From contig CAVZEM010000005.1 in assembly GCA_963774305.1 (NCBI GenBank), positions 253,164-317,163 on the forward strand: a stretch of 64,000 bases of DNA, given 5' to 3'. Positions within the stretch are counted from its first letter, which is position 1; each line of letters starts with the position of its first letter. Below, one piece after another: positions 1 through 7,491 of this stretch. The DNA is from DASUPK01 sp963774305 (GTDB taxonomy: Bacteria; Actinomycetota; Thermoleophilia; Solirubrobacterales; 70-9). The notes under the pieces are model-generated. The model made no database searches, was not told the origin of the DNA, and was given only the letters and a program-made list of their open reading frames with translations. Made by a program: the position numbers and the translations under genes.

Positions 1-52
1 TCGAGGCGGTCGGGGCTGGGGAGGAGATCCCTCCAGCTCCCAGGTACGGCGG

Positions 53-670
53 CTAGTGAAGCGTCTGGTAGGTGAAGTAGACGATCACGATCAGGTTGAC
101 CAGCCAGGAGTGACTCGTCAGCCACTCACGGACGCCCGGCATCGCCTCTCGCGCACGCCGCCCGAGCAGCAGGTATGCGATGAGGGGAATCGACAGCAAC
201 CCGACGGTCGCCGCCACCAGCGTCCAAGCGTGGACCTGGCCGAAGTCGTGGTCGTGGAGATAGTTGACCGTCGCGATCACCGCGATGATGTCGGTCGGCA
301 TCAGCAGGATCAGGAGGTAGCCGAGCGTGAAGGCCCGCCTGGGTTCCGCTTCCTGGAGAGCCGTCATCCACTTCGGCACCTTCGCCGTCCCCCGTCCCCG
401 GAAGACGTGGATCGCCAGCAGCACCAGCAGGCCGGCGATCACGTAGTCGGCGGTGGAGGGGCCGCTGCCCTCGCGGCCCTTGATGTGGAGGACGTTGACC
501 AGGCCGTACCAGATGAAGACCGAGGTGCAGACGGCGAGCGCCGCGCCGACCAGCATTGCCAGAGAGTTCTTCACCGGCTCTTGGCTGGTGACGAGGAAGA
601 TCGAGGTGAGGATCTGCGGCCCCATCACCATGATCAGGGCCAGCGGCAGGATGTGGAGTCGAGGGTCCAC
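53..670 (-). CDS. GAP-family (Sap-like) six-helix membrane protein
   Basis: The 205-residue product has about six hydrophobic segments. It starts directly with LHILPLALIMVMGPQ, the pattern of the GAP/Sap (sulfolipid-1-addressing protein) family, whose members are thought to help move small molecules or lipids across the membrane. I chose the GTG at 670 because the frame further upstream encodes an Arg-rich stretch that is not membrane-like. No clear Shine-Dalgarno sequence is visible. It is transcribed away from the coiled-coil gene at 724. The substrate is unknown; the family assignment is from recalled sequence pattern. Confidence 0.72.
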   Translation of the reverse strand: MDPRLHILPLALIMVMGPQILTSIFLVTSQEPVKNSLAMLVGAALAVCTSVFIWYGLVNVLHIKGREGSGPSTADYVIAGLLVLLAIHVFRGRGTAKVPKWMTALQEAEPRRAFTLGYLLILLMPTDIIAVIATVNYLHDHDFGQVHAWTLVAATVGLLSIPLIAYLLLGRRAREAMPGVREWLTSHSWLVNLIVIVYFTYQTLH

Positions 671-723
671 CGGGTCGTCGCGGTGGCGCAGGGCGCCGTC
701 GCGCGCCACTACTCTTGCAGGCA

Positions 724-1236
724 ATGAACGACGGACGCGCAGACGAGCTTGCGGCAAAGGTGGCGGACTCCGTCCGCCAGGTGATCGCGGAGGCGGAGCA
801 ACGGGCCGCCGAGATCATCCGCGAGGCCGAGGCCGAAGCGGCCGGGCTCCGTCAGCGGGCCGAGGCCGAGGCGGTGCAGATCCGCGAGCGCGCCGAGGCG
901 GACGCGCGCGGGCAGATCGAGGCCGCCAAGAGGGCGCTGGATGAGCTGGGAGGGACGCTGGTGGCGGCCGCTTCCGAGGCGGTCCCGATCGCCGAGACCC
1001 CCGAACCCGAGCCGGAGCCCGAGCCCGAGCCGGAGCCGGAGGCTCCGGGTGCTCCGGAGGCGCCGATTTCACCTCCGACCGGCAACGGCGAGGACGCCGC
1101 CGAGCGCCTGGTCGCTATGAAGCTGGCGGTCGACGGCAAGGACCCCGCCGCGATCGAGGCAGAGCTGATCGAGAGGTTCGGTCCGGGCGACCGCACAGCT
1201 CTGCTCCAGGATGTCGTCAGCCGGGCCGCGCGCTAG
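724..1236 (+). CDS. Coiled-coil protein with Glu-Pro linker
   Basis: The protein has 170 residues. About residues 8-85 form an Ala/Glu/Arg-rich coiled coil of the AEAEAAGLRQRAEAEA type. Next comes a (EP)n spacer at about residues 97-108, then a conserved-looking helical tail (AERLVAMKLAVDGKDPAAIEAEL). The tail resembles C-terminal helices found in actinobacterial DivIVA-like or envelope scaffold proteins, but I do not recognise a named family. ATG at 724 is preferred over the TTG at 715. Its last 4 bases overlap the convergent K+ channel gene. The function is not known; a structural role at the membrane is a guess. Confidence 0.72.
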   Translation: MNDGRADELAAKVADSVRQVIAEAEQRAAEIIREAEAEAAGLRQRAEAEAVQIRERAEADARGQIEAAKRALDELGGTLVAAASEAVPIAETPEPEPEPEPEPEPEAPGAPEAPISPPTGNGEDAAERLVAMKLAVDGKDPAAIEAELIERFGPGDRTALLQDVVSRAAR

Positions 1237-1976
1237 CTGGCGCGCTTCCGCCCGCGCGCCAGCAGCCCCGGGCGCCAGAGGCTGACCAGCCCGGCGACGA
1301 GGGTGACCAGGAAGATCTGGCCCATCAGCATCTCGATCCCGGCGAACATCTTGCCCGGCTGCCCCGCCGGGACGAGGTTCCCATAGCCGGTGGTGGTCAG
1401 CGTGGTGAAGCTGAAGAAGAGGAAGTCGCCGCCCTTGACCGAGACGCCGGAGCCGAAGAACGGGGTTGATTCCACGCGGTCCATCGCGGCGTAGAGGAAG
1501 CTGAAGAGGAGTCCCAGGATCGTGTAGACGCTGATCGCGCCCAGGATCGTGCGAAAACCCACCTCGGTCTCCATCAGTACGGCACGCAGGATCGCTCCCG
1601 CCGCGAGCAGCAGGAGGCTGACGATCACGAACGAGCTGGCGCCGAGCAGGTGGAGGTTGTCGAGGAGCTCGGCCAGAACGGCGAGAATGACCGCCGCCAG
1701 CGCGAGCATGCCGGCCCCGCGCACGACCGTCGGGTGGACACCCGCCCCGGCGAGCCCTACGACGCCCGCCAGTGAGGCGACCAGCGTGGTGAGCACCGCG
1801 GTCCAGCCATGGAACGCGGTCAGTGAGCCAAGGGCATAGGTGGCAAGCACCAGGAGCAGGACGAGCCCGAAGGCGTTCGCGACTCTCTCTGCGAACTGTC
1901 CCCAACGCTCGCCCGGCTGCCGGGACAGTCCGAGCGGCCGCCTCCTGTCTCGCCCCTCGCGGGGATTTCGGGCCAC
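1233..1976 (-). CDS. Potassium channel protein (ion-transport 2 type)
   Basis: The 247-residue membrane protein has several N-terminal hydrophobic helices, followed by a pore module. The selectivity-filter signature TTGYGN lies at residues 195-200, between two hydrophobic helices, as in the two-helix K+ channel pore (Ion_trans_2). The filter passes K+ selectively. The short basic C-terminus (RGRKRAS) carries no RCK/TrkA domain, so gating by nucleotides is not expected from this chain alone. The frame starts with ATG at 1976 and contains no breaks. It stands alone, convergent with the coiled-coil gene. Confidence 0.85.
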   Translation of the reverse strand: MARNPREGRDRRRPLGLSRQPGERWGQFAERVANAFGLVLLLVLATYALGSLTAFHGWTAVLTTLVASLAGVVGLAGAGVHPTVVRGAGMLALAAVILAVLAELLDNLHLLGASSFVIVSLLLLAAGAILRAVLMETEVGFRTILGAISVYTILGLLFSFLYAAMDRVESTPFFGSGVSVKGGDFLFFSFTTLTTTGYGNLVPAGQPGKMFAGIEMLMGQIFLVTLVAGLVSLWRPGLLARGRKRAS

Positions 1977-2027
1977 TTCCGACGGTTCGGGCTGCCTAGC
2001 GGCTTTCCTGCCGCTGGGCCGAACGGG

Positions 2028-3686
2028 TCAGGCGGGAGCCGTCGCCGCGGCGCGGTCCGGCTCGGTGGCGGGCGCGACGGCGGCGGTCGGCAGCTTTCTG
2101 GTGAACCAGAGGGAGAGCAGCGCGATGGCCGCGACGGCGCCGACGGAGATGCGCAGCGCGTCGAGCTGGGCGTCGCCGTAGTCGGCCGCCACGGCCTTGG
2201 CCTGGTCCTCCGAGAGGCCCTTCGAGAGCGCCAGTTGCTCGACCTGGCCGGCCGGCACGATGTCGATGCCCTCCTCCGTGTTGGCGGCGATCGTCTCCTG
2301 CACCGAGGCGGGCACCTGCGGGTTGTCAGCGACGTTGTGGTTGAACCCGTTGATCAGGTTGAGGATCAGGATCGCGCCGATCAGGGCGGTGCCGAGCGAG
2401 GCCCCGAGATTGAGGGCCGTCCCCTGTAGGCCACCGGTCTCGCTGGCCTTGGAGGGGTCGGTCGACGACATGATCACGTTGCCGAGCTGCGAGGCGAGGA
2501 GCCCGCCACCAGCCCCGACCAGCACCATGGCGATCTTGAACCCGGTGTCGTTGAGCTTCACGTCGAGCGTGGCCAGCATCACGACGGCTCCGGCGCTGAT
2601 CAGGACGAGGCCCATCTGCGCGACCGTCCTCGGCGAGCGTCTCCCCGCGACCTTGGGACCGGCCATCGCCGCGACCAGCATCGCCGCCGAGAGGGGAAGC
2701 AGCCGCTTGCCCGTCTCGAACGCGTCCAGCCCGACCACGACCTGCAGGTACACCGGAACGACGAAGAAGAGCCCCATCAGCACCAGCTGCTGGCCCATCA
2801 GCGTCGTCAGTCCGGCGCGAAGCTGCGTGATCTTCAGCAGGGCTGTGTCAAGGAGGCGGTCGAGGCCCAGGCGGTGCCTGCGCTCCTCCCAGTGGACGAA
2901 TCCGGCCAGTATTCCCAGCCCGGCGAGGACCATGAAGGGCACCACCGAGAAGCCGAGCGGGGTGATCTCCGTCCCGTTGATCGTCGGCGCCCCGAGCGGC
3001 TTCACGAATCCCCATTTGCTGCCCATCAGGATCCCGAAGACGGCCAGTCCGAGGCCGGCAACGGAGAGCACCGACCCGATGACGTCCATCTTGGGCGGGT
3101 GCTCGGCCGTCGGCGCCTGGGCGATCTGTCCCCGCACCAGGATGATCCCGGTGACGATCACAGTCTCTCCCGCGAACACGTAGCGCCAGCTGGCGTTGGT
3201 CGTCACCCAGCCGCCGATCAGCGGGCCGGCCGCGACGGCCACCGCCGTGATGCCGCCGATCAGCGCGTAGGCGAGGGCCCGGTCCTTGCCCTCGTAGTTG
3301 GCGGCGGTCAGGGCCGCGATTCCGGGAATGACCATGATCGCCCCGAGCCCCTCGATCCCGGACCAGCCCACGAGCAGAACGGTGAGATTGGGGCTGAGGG
3401 CCGTGGTCAGGGAGCCGACGCCATAGACCGCGAGCCCGATCGCAAACATCCGGTTGCGACCGTAGATGTCGCCGAGCTTGGCGCCGGTGAGCATGAGGGC
3501 GGCCATCACCAGCGCGTACAGCGTGATCGCCGCCTGCACTCCCTGGATCGACGTGTTGAGATCGGCGGTGATCTGGGAGATCGAGACGTTCATGACGCTC
3601 GTGTCGAGCGTCATGACGAACTGGCCCGAGGCCAGGATGATGATCGGGATCCACTTGCGCACGAAGGTCCAAGACGATCCTTTCAT
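2028..3686 (-). CDS. MFS drug efflux pump, DHA2 (14-helix) family
   Basis: The 552-residue protein has about 14 hydrophobic segments. Near the N-terminus it reads GQFVMTLDTSVMNVSISQI, the motif D1-type signature (LDxTxVNVALP-like) of DHA2 EmrB/QacA proton-coupled exporters. KLGDIYGRNRMF is the classic MFS loop 2-3 motif. An unusual soluble insert near residues 450-500 (VPASVQETIAANTEEG...) sits between the last helices. I chose the ATG at 3686 because the additional 24 residues from 3758 look non-membrane and poorly conserved. It is divergent from the TTG-start gene at 3774. The substrate cannot be told. Confidence 0.85.
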   Translation of the reverse strand: MKGSSWTFVRKWIPIIILASGQFVMTLDTSVMNVSISQITADLNTSIQGVQAAITLYALVMAALMLTGAKLGDIYGRNRMFAIGLAVYGVGSLTTALSPNLTVLLVGWSGIEGLGAIMVIPGIAALTAANYEGKDRALAYALIGGITAVAVAAGPLIGGWVTTNASWRYVFAGETVIVTGIILVRGQIAQAPTAEHPPKMDVIGSVLSVAGLGLAVFGILMGSKWGFVKPLGAPTINGTEITPLGFSVVPFMVLAGLGILAGFVHWEERRHRLGLDRLLDTALLKITQLRAGLTTLMGQQLVLMGLFFVVPVYLQVVVGLDAFETGKRLLPLSAAMLVAAMAGPKVAGRRSPRTVAQMGLVLISAGAVVMLATLDVKLNDTGFKIAMVLVGAGGGLLASQLGNVIMSSTDPSKASETGGLQGTALNLGASLGTALIGAILILNLINGFNHNVADNPQVPASVQETIAANTEEGIDIVPAGQVEQLALSKGLSEDQAKAVAADYGDAQLDALRISVGAVAAIALLSLWFTRKLPTAAVAPATEPDRAAATAPA

Positions 3687-3773
3687 GCCCCCGAGCGGAT
3701 CGATCGCCGCGGCGCTCGCTAGTGGATACTCCGCGGTGCAGCAACGGCCACGACTCAACCCGAGGAGGGACCC

Positions 3774-4169
3774 TTGACGCTACTTGCTGACTACACCTTC
3801 GGCCAGGGACTGCTCACAGTCCTTGAGATCTTCGTCTTCGCCGCCTGGCTGATGGTCCTCTTTACGATCATCGGCGACCTGTTCCGCGATCACGGAATGT
3901 CCGGCTGGGGCAAGGCCGCCTGGATCATCTTCCTGATCTTCCTGCCGTTCCTGGGCACGCTCATCTACCTGATCGCGCGCGGTTCCGGAATGCGCGAGCG
4001 AGCCCTGGCCCAGCAGCAGGAGGCGCAGAAGCAGCTCGACGCCTACGTGAAGCAGACCGCGGGAGGCGGATCGGCGGCGGACGAGCTCGCCAAGCTGGCG
4101 AAGCTCCACGACGAGAAGAAGCTCTCCGACGAGGAGTTCGAGCGAGCCAAGGCCAAGATCGTCGCGTAG
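3774..4169 (+). CDS. PLDc_N plus SHOCT domain small membrane protein
   Basis: The 131-residue protein has two N-terminal membrane helices matching the cardiolipin-synthase N-terminal (PLDc_N) pattern. A charged helix follows, and then a SHOCT domain at about residues 100-131 (DELAKLAKLHDEKKLSDEEFERAKAKI). SHOCT segments are short oligomerisation or localisation helices. No phospholipase catalytic domain is present. The start is TTG at 3774, supported by a strong GAGGAGG Shine-Dalgarno sequence at 3762-3768. This architecture is common in actinobacteria, but its function is unknown. Confidence 0.85.
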   Translation: MTLLADYTFGQGLLTVLEIFVFAAWLMVLFTIIGDLFRDHGMSGWGKAAWIIFLIFLPFLGTLIYLIARGSGMRERALAQQQEAQKQLDAYVKQTAGGGSAADELAKLAKLHDEKKLSDEEFERAKAKIVA

Positions 4170-4178
4170 CCGGCCCGA

Positions 4179-5126
4179 CTAGGCGCCGGCGGCCTCCGCC
4201 GCCGCTGTGGCCGGATCCTGCCGGAGGATGCTGATGTACGCGATCGCGCCCGGGATCGTGGGCAGCCAGAAGGAGAAGGCGCGGTAGGAGAGGACGGCGA
4301 CGATCGCCAGGCCGCCGGGCACGTTGAAGGCGATCAGCGATCCGATCATGCCTCCCTCGACGCCGCCGATTCCGCCGGGCAGCGGCAGCAGGTTGGCGGT
4401 CATGCCGACGAAGTAGGAGGCGACGATCACGCCGGCGGGCGGTGGGGTGCCGAACGCGTGCAGGCATGCCCAGAGCACGGCGATGTCGAATCCCCACCAG
4501 CCGACCGCCCAGAGCCCGTTGGCCGGGCGCTCCCTGAGGATCTCGATGGCGCCGCGGACGCCGCCCGCGAGCGTGTTCGGAACGGTCGCCAGGGCCGCCC
4601 GCCAGCGCTCCCGCCTGCTCGGACCCCGAAGTCGCTTGGTGGTCTCGCGCAGCTCGCCTCCGAAGTAGCCGATCAGCAGCGCGGCGACGATGATCAGGCC
4701 GGCAACGATGGCCGGGATCAGCGTGAAGGCGACGGGGCTCGGGCCGGAGAGGATCCCGATCCGGAGACCGAGCCCGGTCAACAGGACGGCCCCCATGTAG
4801 ACGGTGTAGAGCAGCACCAGCATCGTCGCCATCCGGAGCGCTACGAGCGAGGCCGACAGCCCGTCGCGCCGAAGGGCCCACGCCGTCAGGGCGATGCCTC
4901 CGATGCCGCCGGCGGCGAGCAGCCTCGTCGCGGCCAGGCTCGCCAGGGTGATGCGGTAGCTCTGTGCCCAGCCGATCCCGGCCTCGTGACCGATCACGCC
5001 CCGGAAGAGCGCCACGTAGCAGGCGAAGGACGCGATCTCGAGGAACAGCCCGGCGGTGAGCCACCCGGGCTCGCCCTTGTCGAGCCTCCGCCAGGTGTCG
5101 CCGAGGCCCGCGAGATTCGGCAGCAC
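4179..5126 (-). CDS. Flippase-like (UPF0104 / LPG-synthase TM) membrane protein
   Basis: The 315-residue protein has about seven to eight hydrophobic helices of the lysylphosphatidylglycerol-synthase transmembrane (AglD/UPF0104) type, including the late LPLPGGIGGVEGG loop. The family is linked to moving or modifying lipids. The GTG at 5126 probably truncates it: the same frame continues upstream without a stop through another hydrophobic helix (LLIGLAFAAVSLGALYIV), back to a TAA at 5207-5205. An in-frame ATG lies only two codons before that stop. So either a CTG near 5180-5175 starts the gene, or the TAA is an error or mutation. It converges with the SHOCT gene 9 bases away. Confidence 0.75.
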   Translation of the reverse strand: MLPNLAGLGDTWRRLDKGEPGWLTAGLFLEIASFACYVALFRGVIGHEAGIGWAQSYRITLASLAATRLLAAGGIGGIALTAWALRRDGLSASLVALRMATMLVLLYTVYMGAVLLTGLGLRIGILSGPSPVAFTLIPAIVAGLIIVAALLIGYFGGELRETTKRLRGPSRRERWRAALATVPNTLAGGVRGAIEILRERPANGLWAVGWWGFDIAVLWACLHAFGTPPPAGVIVASYFVGMTANLLPLPGGIGGVEGGMIGSLIAFNVPGGLAIVAVLSYRAFSFWLPTIPGAIAYISILRQDPATAAAEAAGA

Positions 5127-5209
5127 GATGTACAGAGCGCCGAGCGAGACCGCCGCAAAGGCCAGGCCGATCAGCAGCTGCTTCCTGGTTAAGCCTCTGG
5201 GTGCTTAGT

Positions 5210-5329
5210 TCATTCGCGGCGAAAGGTCCCCGGCCCCCCGCCGGCGCGGGCGCCCTCGGTATAGGCGGTCATGTCCTGGCTCCAGAACTCGACGACATTG
5301 CCGTCAGGCAACTTCACGTTGGTAACTCC
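5210..5329 (-). pseudogene. C-terminal remnant of a VOC/glyoxalase-fold gene
   Basis: Reading the minus strand from 5329 to the TGA at 5212-5210 gives about 39 residues. They include LPDGNVVEFWSQDMTAY, nearly identical to DPDGNVVEFWSQDMAAY at the C-terminus of the intact VOC protein at 5825-6244. No start or N-terminal domain remains, so this is a truncated paralogue. It lies on the far side of the cupin gene from its intact relative. The remnant has drifted at its tail (GGGPGTFRRE). Confidence 0.75.
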
Positions 5330-5380
5330 ACGCTTGGCGCAGGATCCGCGGAGCTCCGGAGGTCTAAAGCCGGGCTTGGC

Positions 5381-5746
5381 TCAGCTCGACTGCGCGTAGC
5401 CCTTCAGCCCACCGAAGTCAAGAATCACACACGCTTCATCTCCAACGATCCAAGCGTCGTGCCCGGGCGGCATGTGGAAGCTGTCTCCGGGCCCAAACTC
5501 GCGCTCGGTTCCATCGTCCATTTTCAGCGCCATGCGACCTTCGAGGACGTAGCCGATGTGCTCGACCTGGCACGAGTCCGTGCCCGCGATCGGCTTGACG
5601 TGGTCCGACCAGCGCCAGCCTGGCTCGAAGGTGCCCCGGCCGACTGCGTGTCCGTTCAGATCAACGAGCTCGACACGCCCCATCCCATCCTGGAATTCGC
5701 GGACCTCATCGGGATTATCGAAGCGCTTGCCAGCTAGCTCGTCCAT
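5381..5746 (-). CDS. Cupin-domain protein
   Basis: The 121-residue single-domain cupin has the usual order. First comes HIGYVLEGRMALKMDDG (cupin motif 1 region), then FGPGDSFHMPPGHDAWIVGDE (motif 2, with His residues suited to metal binding), then a short C-terminal strand. FEPGWRWSDHVKP precedes motif 1, as in small stand-alone cupins that bind metals or small organic acids. The start is ATG at 5746. It lies between a VOC remnant and an intact VOC gene, all on the minus strand. The substrate cannot be predicted. Confidence 0.85.
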   Translation of the reverse strand: MDELAGKRFDNPDEVREFQDGMGRVELVDLNGHAVGRGTFEPGWRWSDHVKPIAGTDSCQVEHIGYVLEGRMALKMDDGTEREFGPGDSFHMPPGHDAWIVGDEACVILDFGGLKGYAQSS

Positions 5747-5824
5747 ACCGACTCCTTCCTAGGGTTCGAGCCACCCTACTCCTCGCCGGCAAGGAGTGAG
5801 CGAGCTTCATGGTTGGTCAGCGGG

Positions 5825-6244
5825 CTAGGACCGGCTGCGGGCCTTCGCGGCGTAGGCGGCCATGTCCTGCGACCAGAACTCAACGACGTTCCCGTCCGGA
5901 TCCGTGACGTAGATCGCGCGGCCGGGCCCCAGCTGGATCGGCCCCTCGACCTCGGCGCCCGCGCCCTCGATCCGCTCCTTGAGCCGGTCGATCGCGGCGT
6001 CTTCCACGTGGAAGGCGTAGTGGACGTGCGACCCGCCCCGGCCGCCCGCCAGCCCGACCTGCTCGGTCCAGAGCCCCAGCCGGGCCGTATCGCCCACCAG
6101 ATACCAGTAGCGCCCCTCCGCGCCCTCGCCGTAGAGGGTCTCCTCGAAACCGAGCACGTCCCTGTAGAAGCGCCGGGCGGCCTCGAGGTCGTACACCTCG
6201 AGGACGAGCTCCGAGATCCCGCTGACGGGCGGCCTCCCGTTCAT
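5825..6244 (-). CDS. VOC-family (glyoxalase/bleomycin-resistance fold) protein
   Basis: The 139-residue protein shows two beta-alpha-beta-beta-beta halves. It begins ISELVLEVYDLEAARRFYRDVLGFEE, and the second half ends AIYVTDPDGNVVEFWSQD, with the Glu of VEFW in the usual metal-ligand position. Such proteins act as metal-dependent lyases, dioxygenases or drug-binding proteins, and the exact reaction cannot be told. I selected ATG at 6244; the longer frame to 6286 runs into the divergent MFS gene. A close C-terminal paralogue remnant lies at 5210-5329. Confidence 0.85.
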   Translation of the reverse strand: MNGRPPVSGISELVLEVYDLEAARRFYRDVLGFEETLYGEGAEGRYWYLVGDTARLGLWTEQVGLAGGRGGSHVHYAFHVEDAAIDRLKERIEGAGAEVEGPIQLGPGRAIYVTDPDGNVVEFWSQDMAAYAAKARSRS

Positions 6245-6270
6245 CAGAGCCGAGCTTAACCTGGCCTCGG

Positions 6271-7491
6271 ATGTTCCCCGAGGCATACAGGCGCGTACTT
6301 GGCGCCGCCGGCGTCAAGCAGCCCCTTACCGGGGTGCTGATCGGCCGTCTCTCGATCGCGGCGGAGCCCCTGTCGACCGTGCTGCTCGTGCACGCCGCGA
6401 CCGGCTCGTTCGCCGCCGCGGGCGCCGTGCTGGGCGCGTACTCGATCGCCGCGGCGATCTCGCTGCCGGTCCAGGGCAGGATCATCGACAGGATCGGGCA
6501 GACGCGCGTGGTCCTGACGGCCACCGTGATCAACGCGGCCGGCTTCGTGGCGCTCATCCTCCTGGCGCACGGCGGGGCATCCGCGGCTGCGATGGCGGTG
6601 GCCGGGACGATCGCCGGACTTGGCACGCTCCCCACCGGGGCCACCATGCGGACGCTCTGGTCCGAGCTGGTCCCCGATGCGGAGCTGAGGCAGGCCGCGT
6701 TCGCGATCGATGCAGTCGCCATCGACGTTGCTTTCATCGTCGGCCCCCTGATCGCGGCCGCGGTCATCGCCCTCGCCTCGCCCACGGCCTCGCTGTGCGT
6801 CTGTATCGCGCTCACGGTGGTGGGCTCCGCCGTGTTCGCGTCTTCGCCCGCCTCGCGTGGGTGGCGCGGGGCATCGGCGGAGCACCGGCGGATCGGGCCG
6901 CTGCGCGCCACCGGCGTTTGGGTGCTGATGGGTGGTGCGCTCGGCATCGGCCTGGCCGTCGGGGCGGCGGAGCTCTCAATCACCGCCTTCGCCTCCGAGC
7001 ACGGGGCGGCCGAGCTGGGAGGGACGCTGATCGCCGTGCAGGCGGTTGCCAGCACGGCCGGTGGCCTCTGGTACGGCGCCCGGGGCTGGCGCAGCCCGCC
7101 CGGCGAGCGACTGCCGGGTGTCGCACTCGTCTTTGCCCTCTGCCTGGCTCCACTCGTCGCCGTCCCTTCGATGGGCGCCGCGTTCCCGCTGATGGCTCTC
7201 AGCGGCCTCGCCCTGGCACCCGCGATCTCGCTGATCTATCTGCTGCTCGACTCGCTGGCGCCCGTCGGCACCGCCGCGGAGGCCACGGGGTGGGTGCTGA
7301 CGGCGATCGTCGGGGGTGCCGCGATCGGCAATGCGGTCGCGGGTGTGGCCGTGACGGAAGCCAGTCCCCACGCGGGAATGGCGGTCGCCCTCGCCGGGGG
7401 CGTCGTCACATTGGGCGCCACCTGGTTGGGCAGGCGCCACCTGAGCGTGCCCGAGCGGGGAACGTCCGTTCGGCTCCTATCATCGACGTAG
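6271..7491 (+). CDS. MFS transporter
   Basis: The 406-residue protein has about twelve hydrophobic segments. RIIDRIGQTRVVLTATVIN is a recognisable form of the MFS loop 2-3 motif (G-x-x-x-D-R-x-G). There are no soluble domains. Its stop TAG at 7489-7491 shares its last base with the GTG start of uvrA, so the two are likely co-transcribed and translationally coupled. The substrate is unknown, and its coupling to a DNA-repair gene may be only positional. Confidence 0.82.
   Translation: MFPEAYRRVLGAAGVKQPLTGVLIGRLSIAAEPLSTVLLVHAATGSFAAAGAVLGAYSIAAAISLPVQGRIIDRIGQTRVVLTATVINAAGFVALILLAHGGASAAAMAVAGTIAGLGTLPTGATMRTLWSELVPDAELRQAAFAIDAVAIDVAFIVGPLIAAAVIALASPTASLCVCIALTVVGSAVFASSPASRGWRGASAEHRRIGPLRATGVWVLMGGALGIGLAVGAAELSITAFASEHGAAELGGTLIAVQAVASTAGGLWYGARGWRSPPGERLPGVALVFALCLAPLVAVPSMGAAFPLMALSGLALAPAISLIYLLLDSLAPVGTAAEATGWVLTAIVGGAAIGNAVAGVAVTEASPHAGMAVALAGGVVTLGATWLGRRHLSVPERGTSVRLLSST

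Noticed and set aside
6795..7490. Upstream part of the open frame that contains the uvrA N-terminus
   Set aside because: It is Arg/Gly-rich nonsense overlapping the MFS gene; UvrA begins at GTG 7491.
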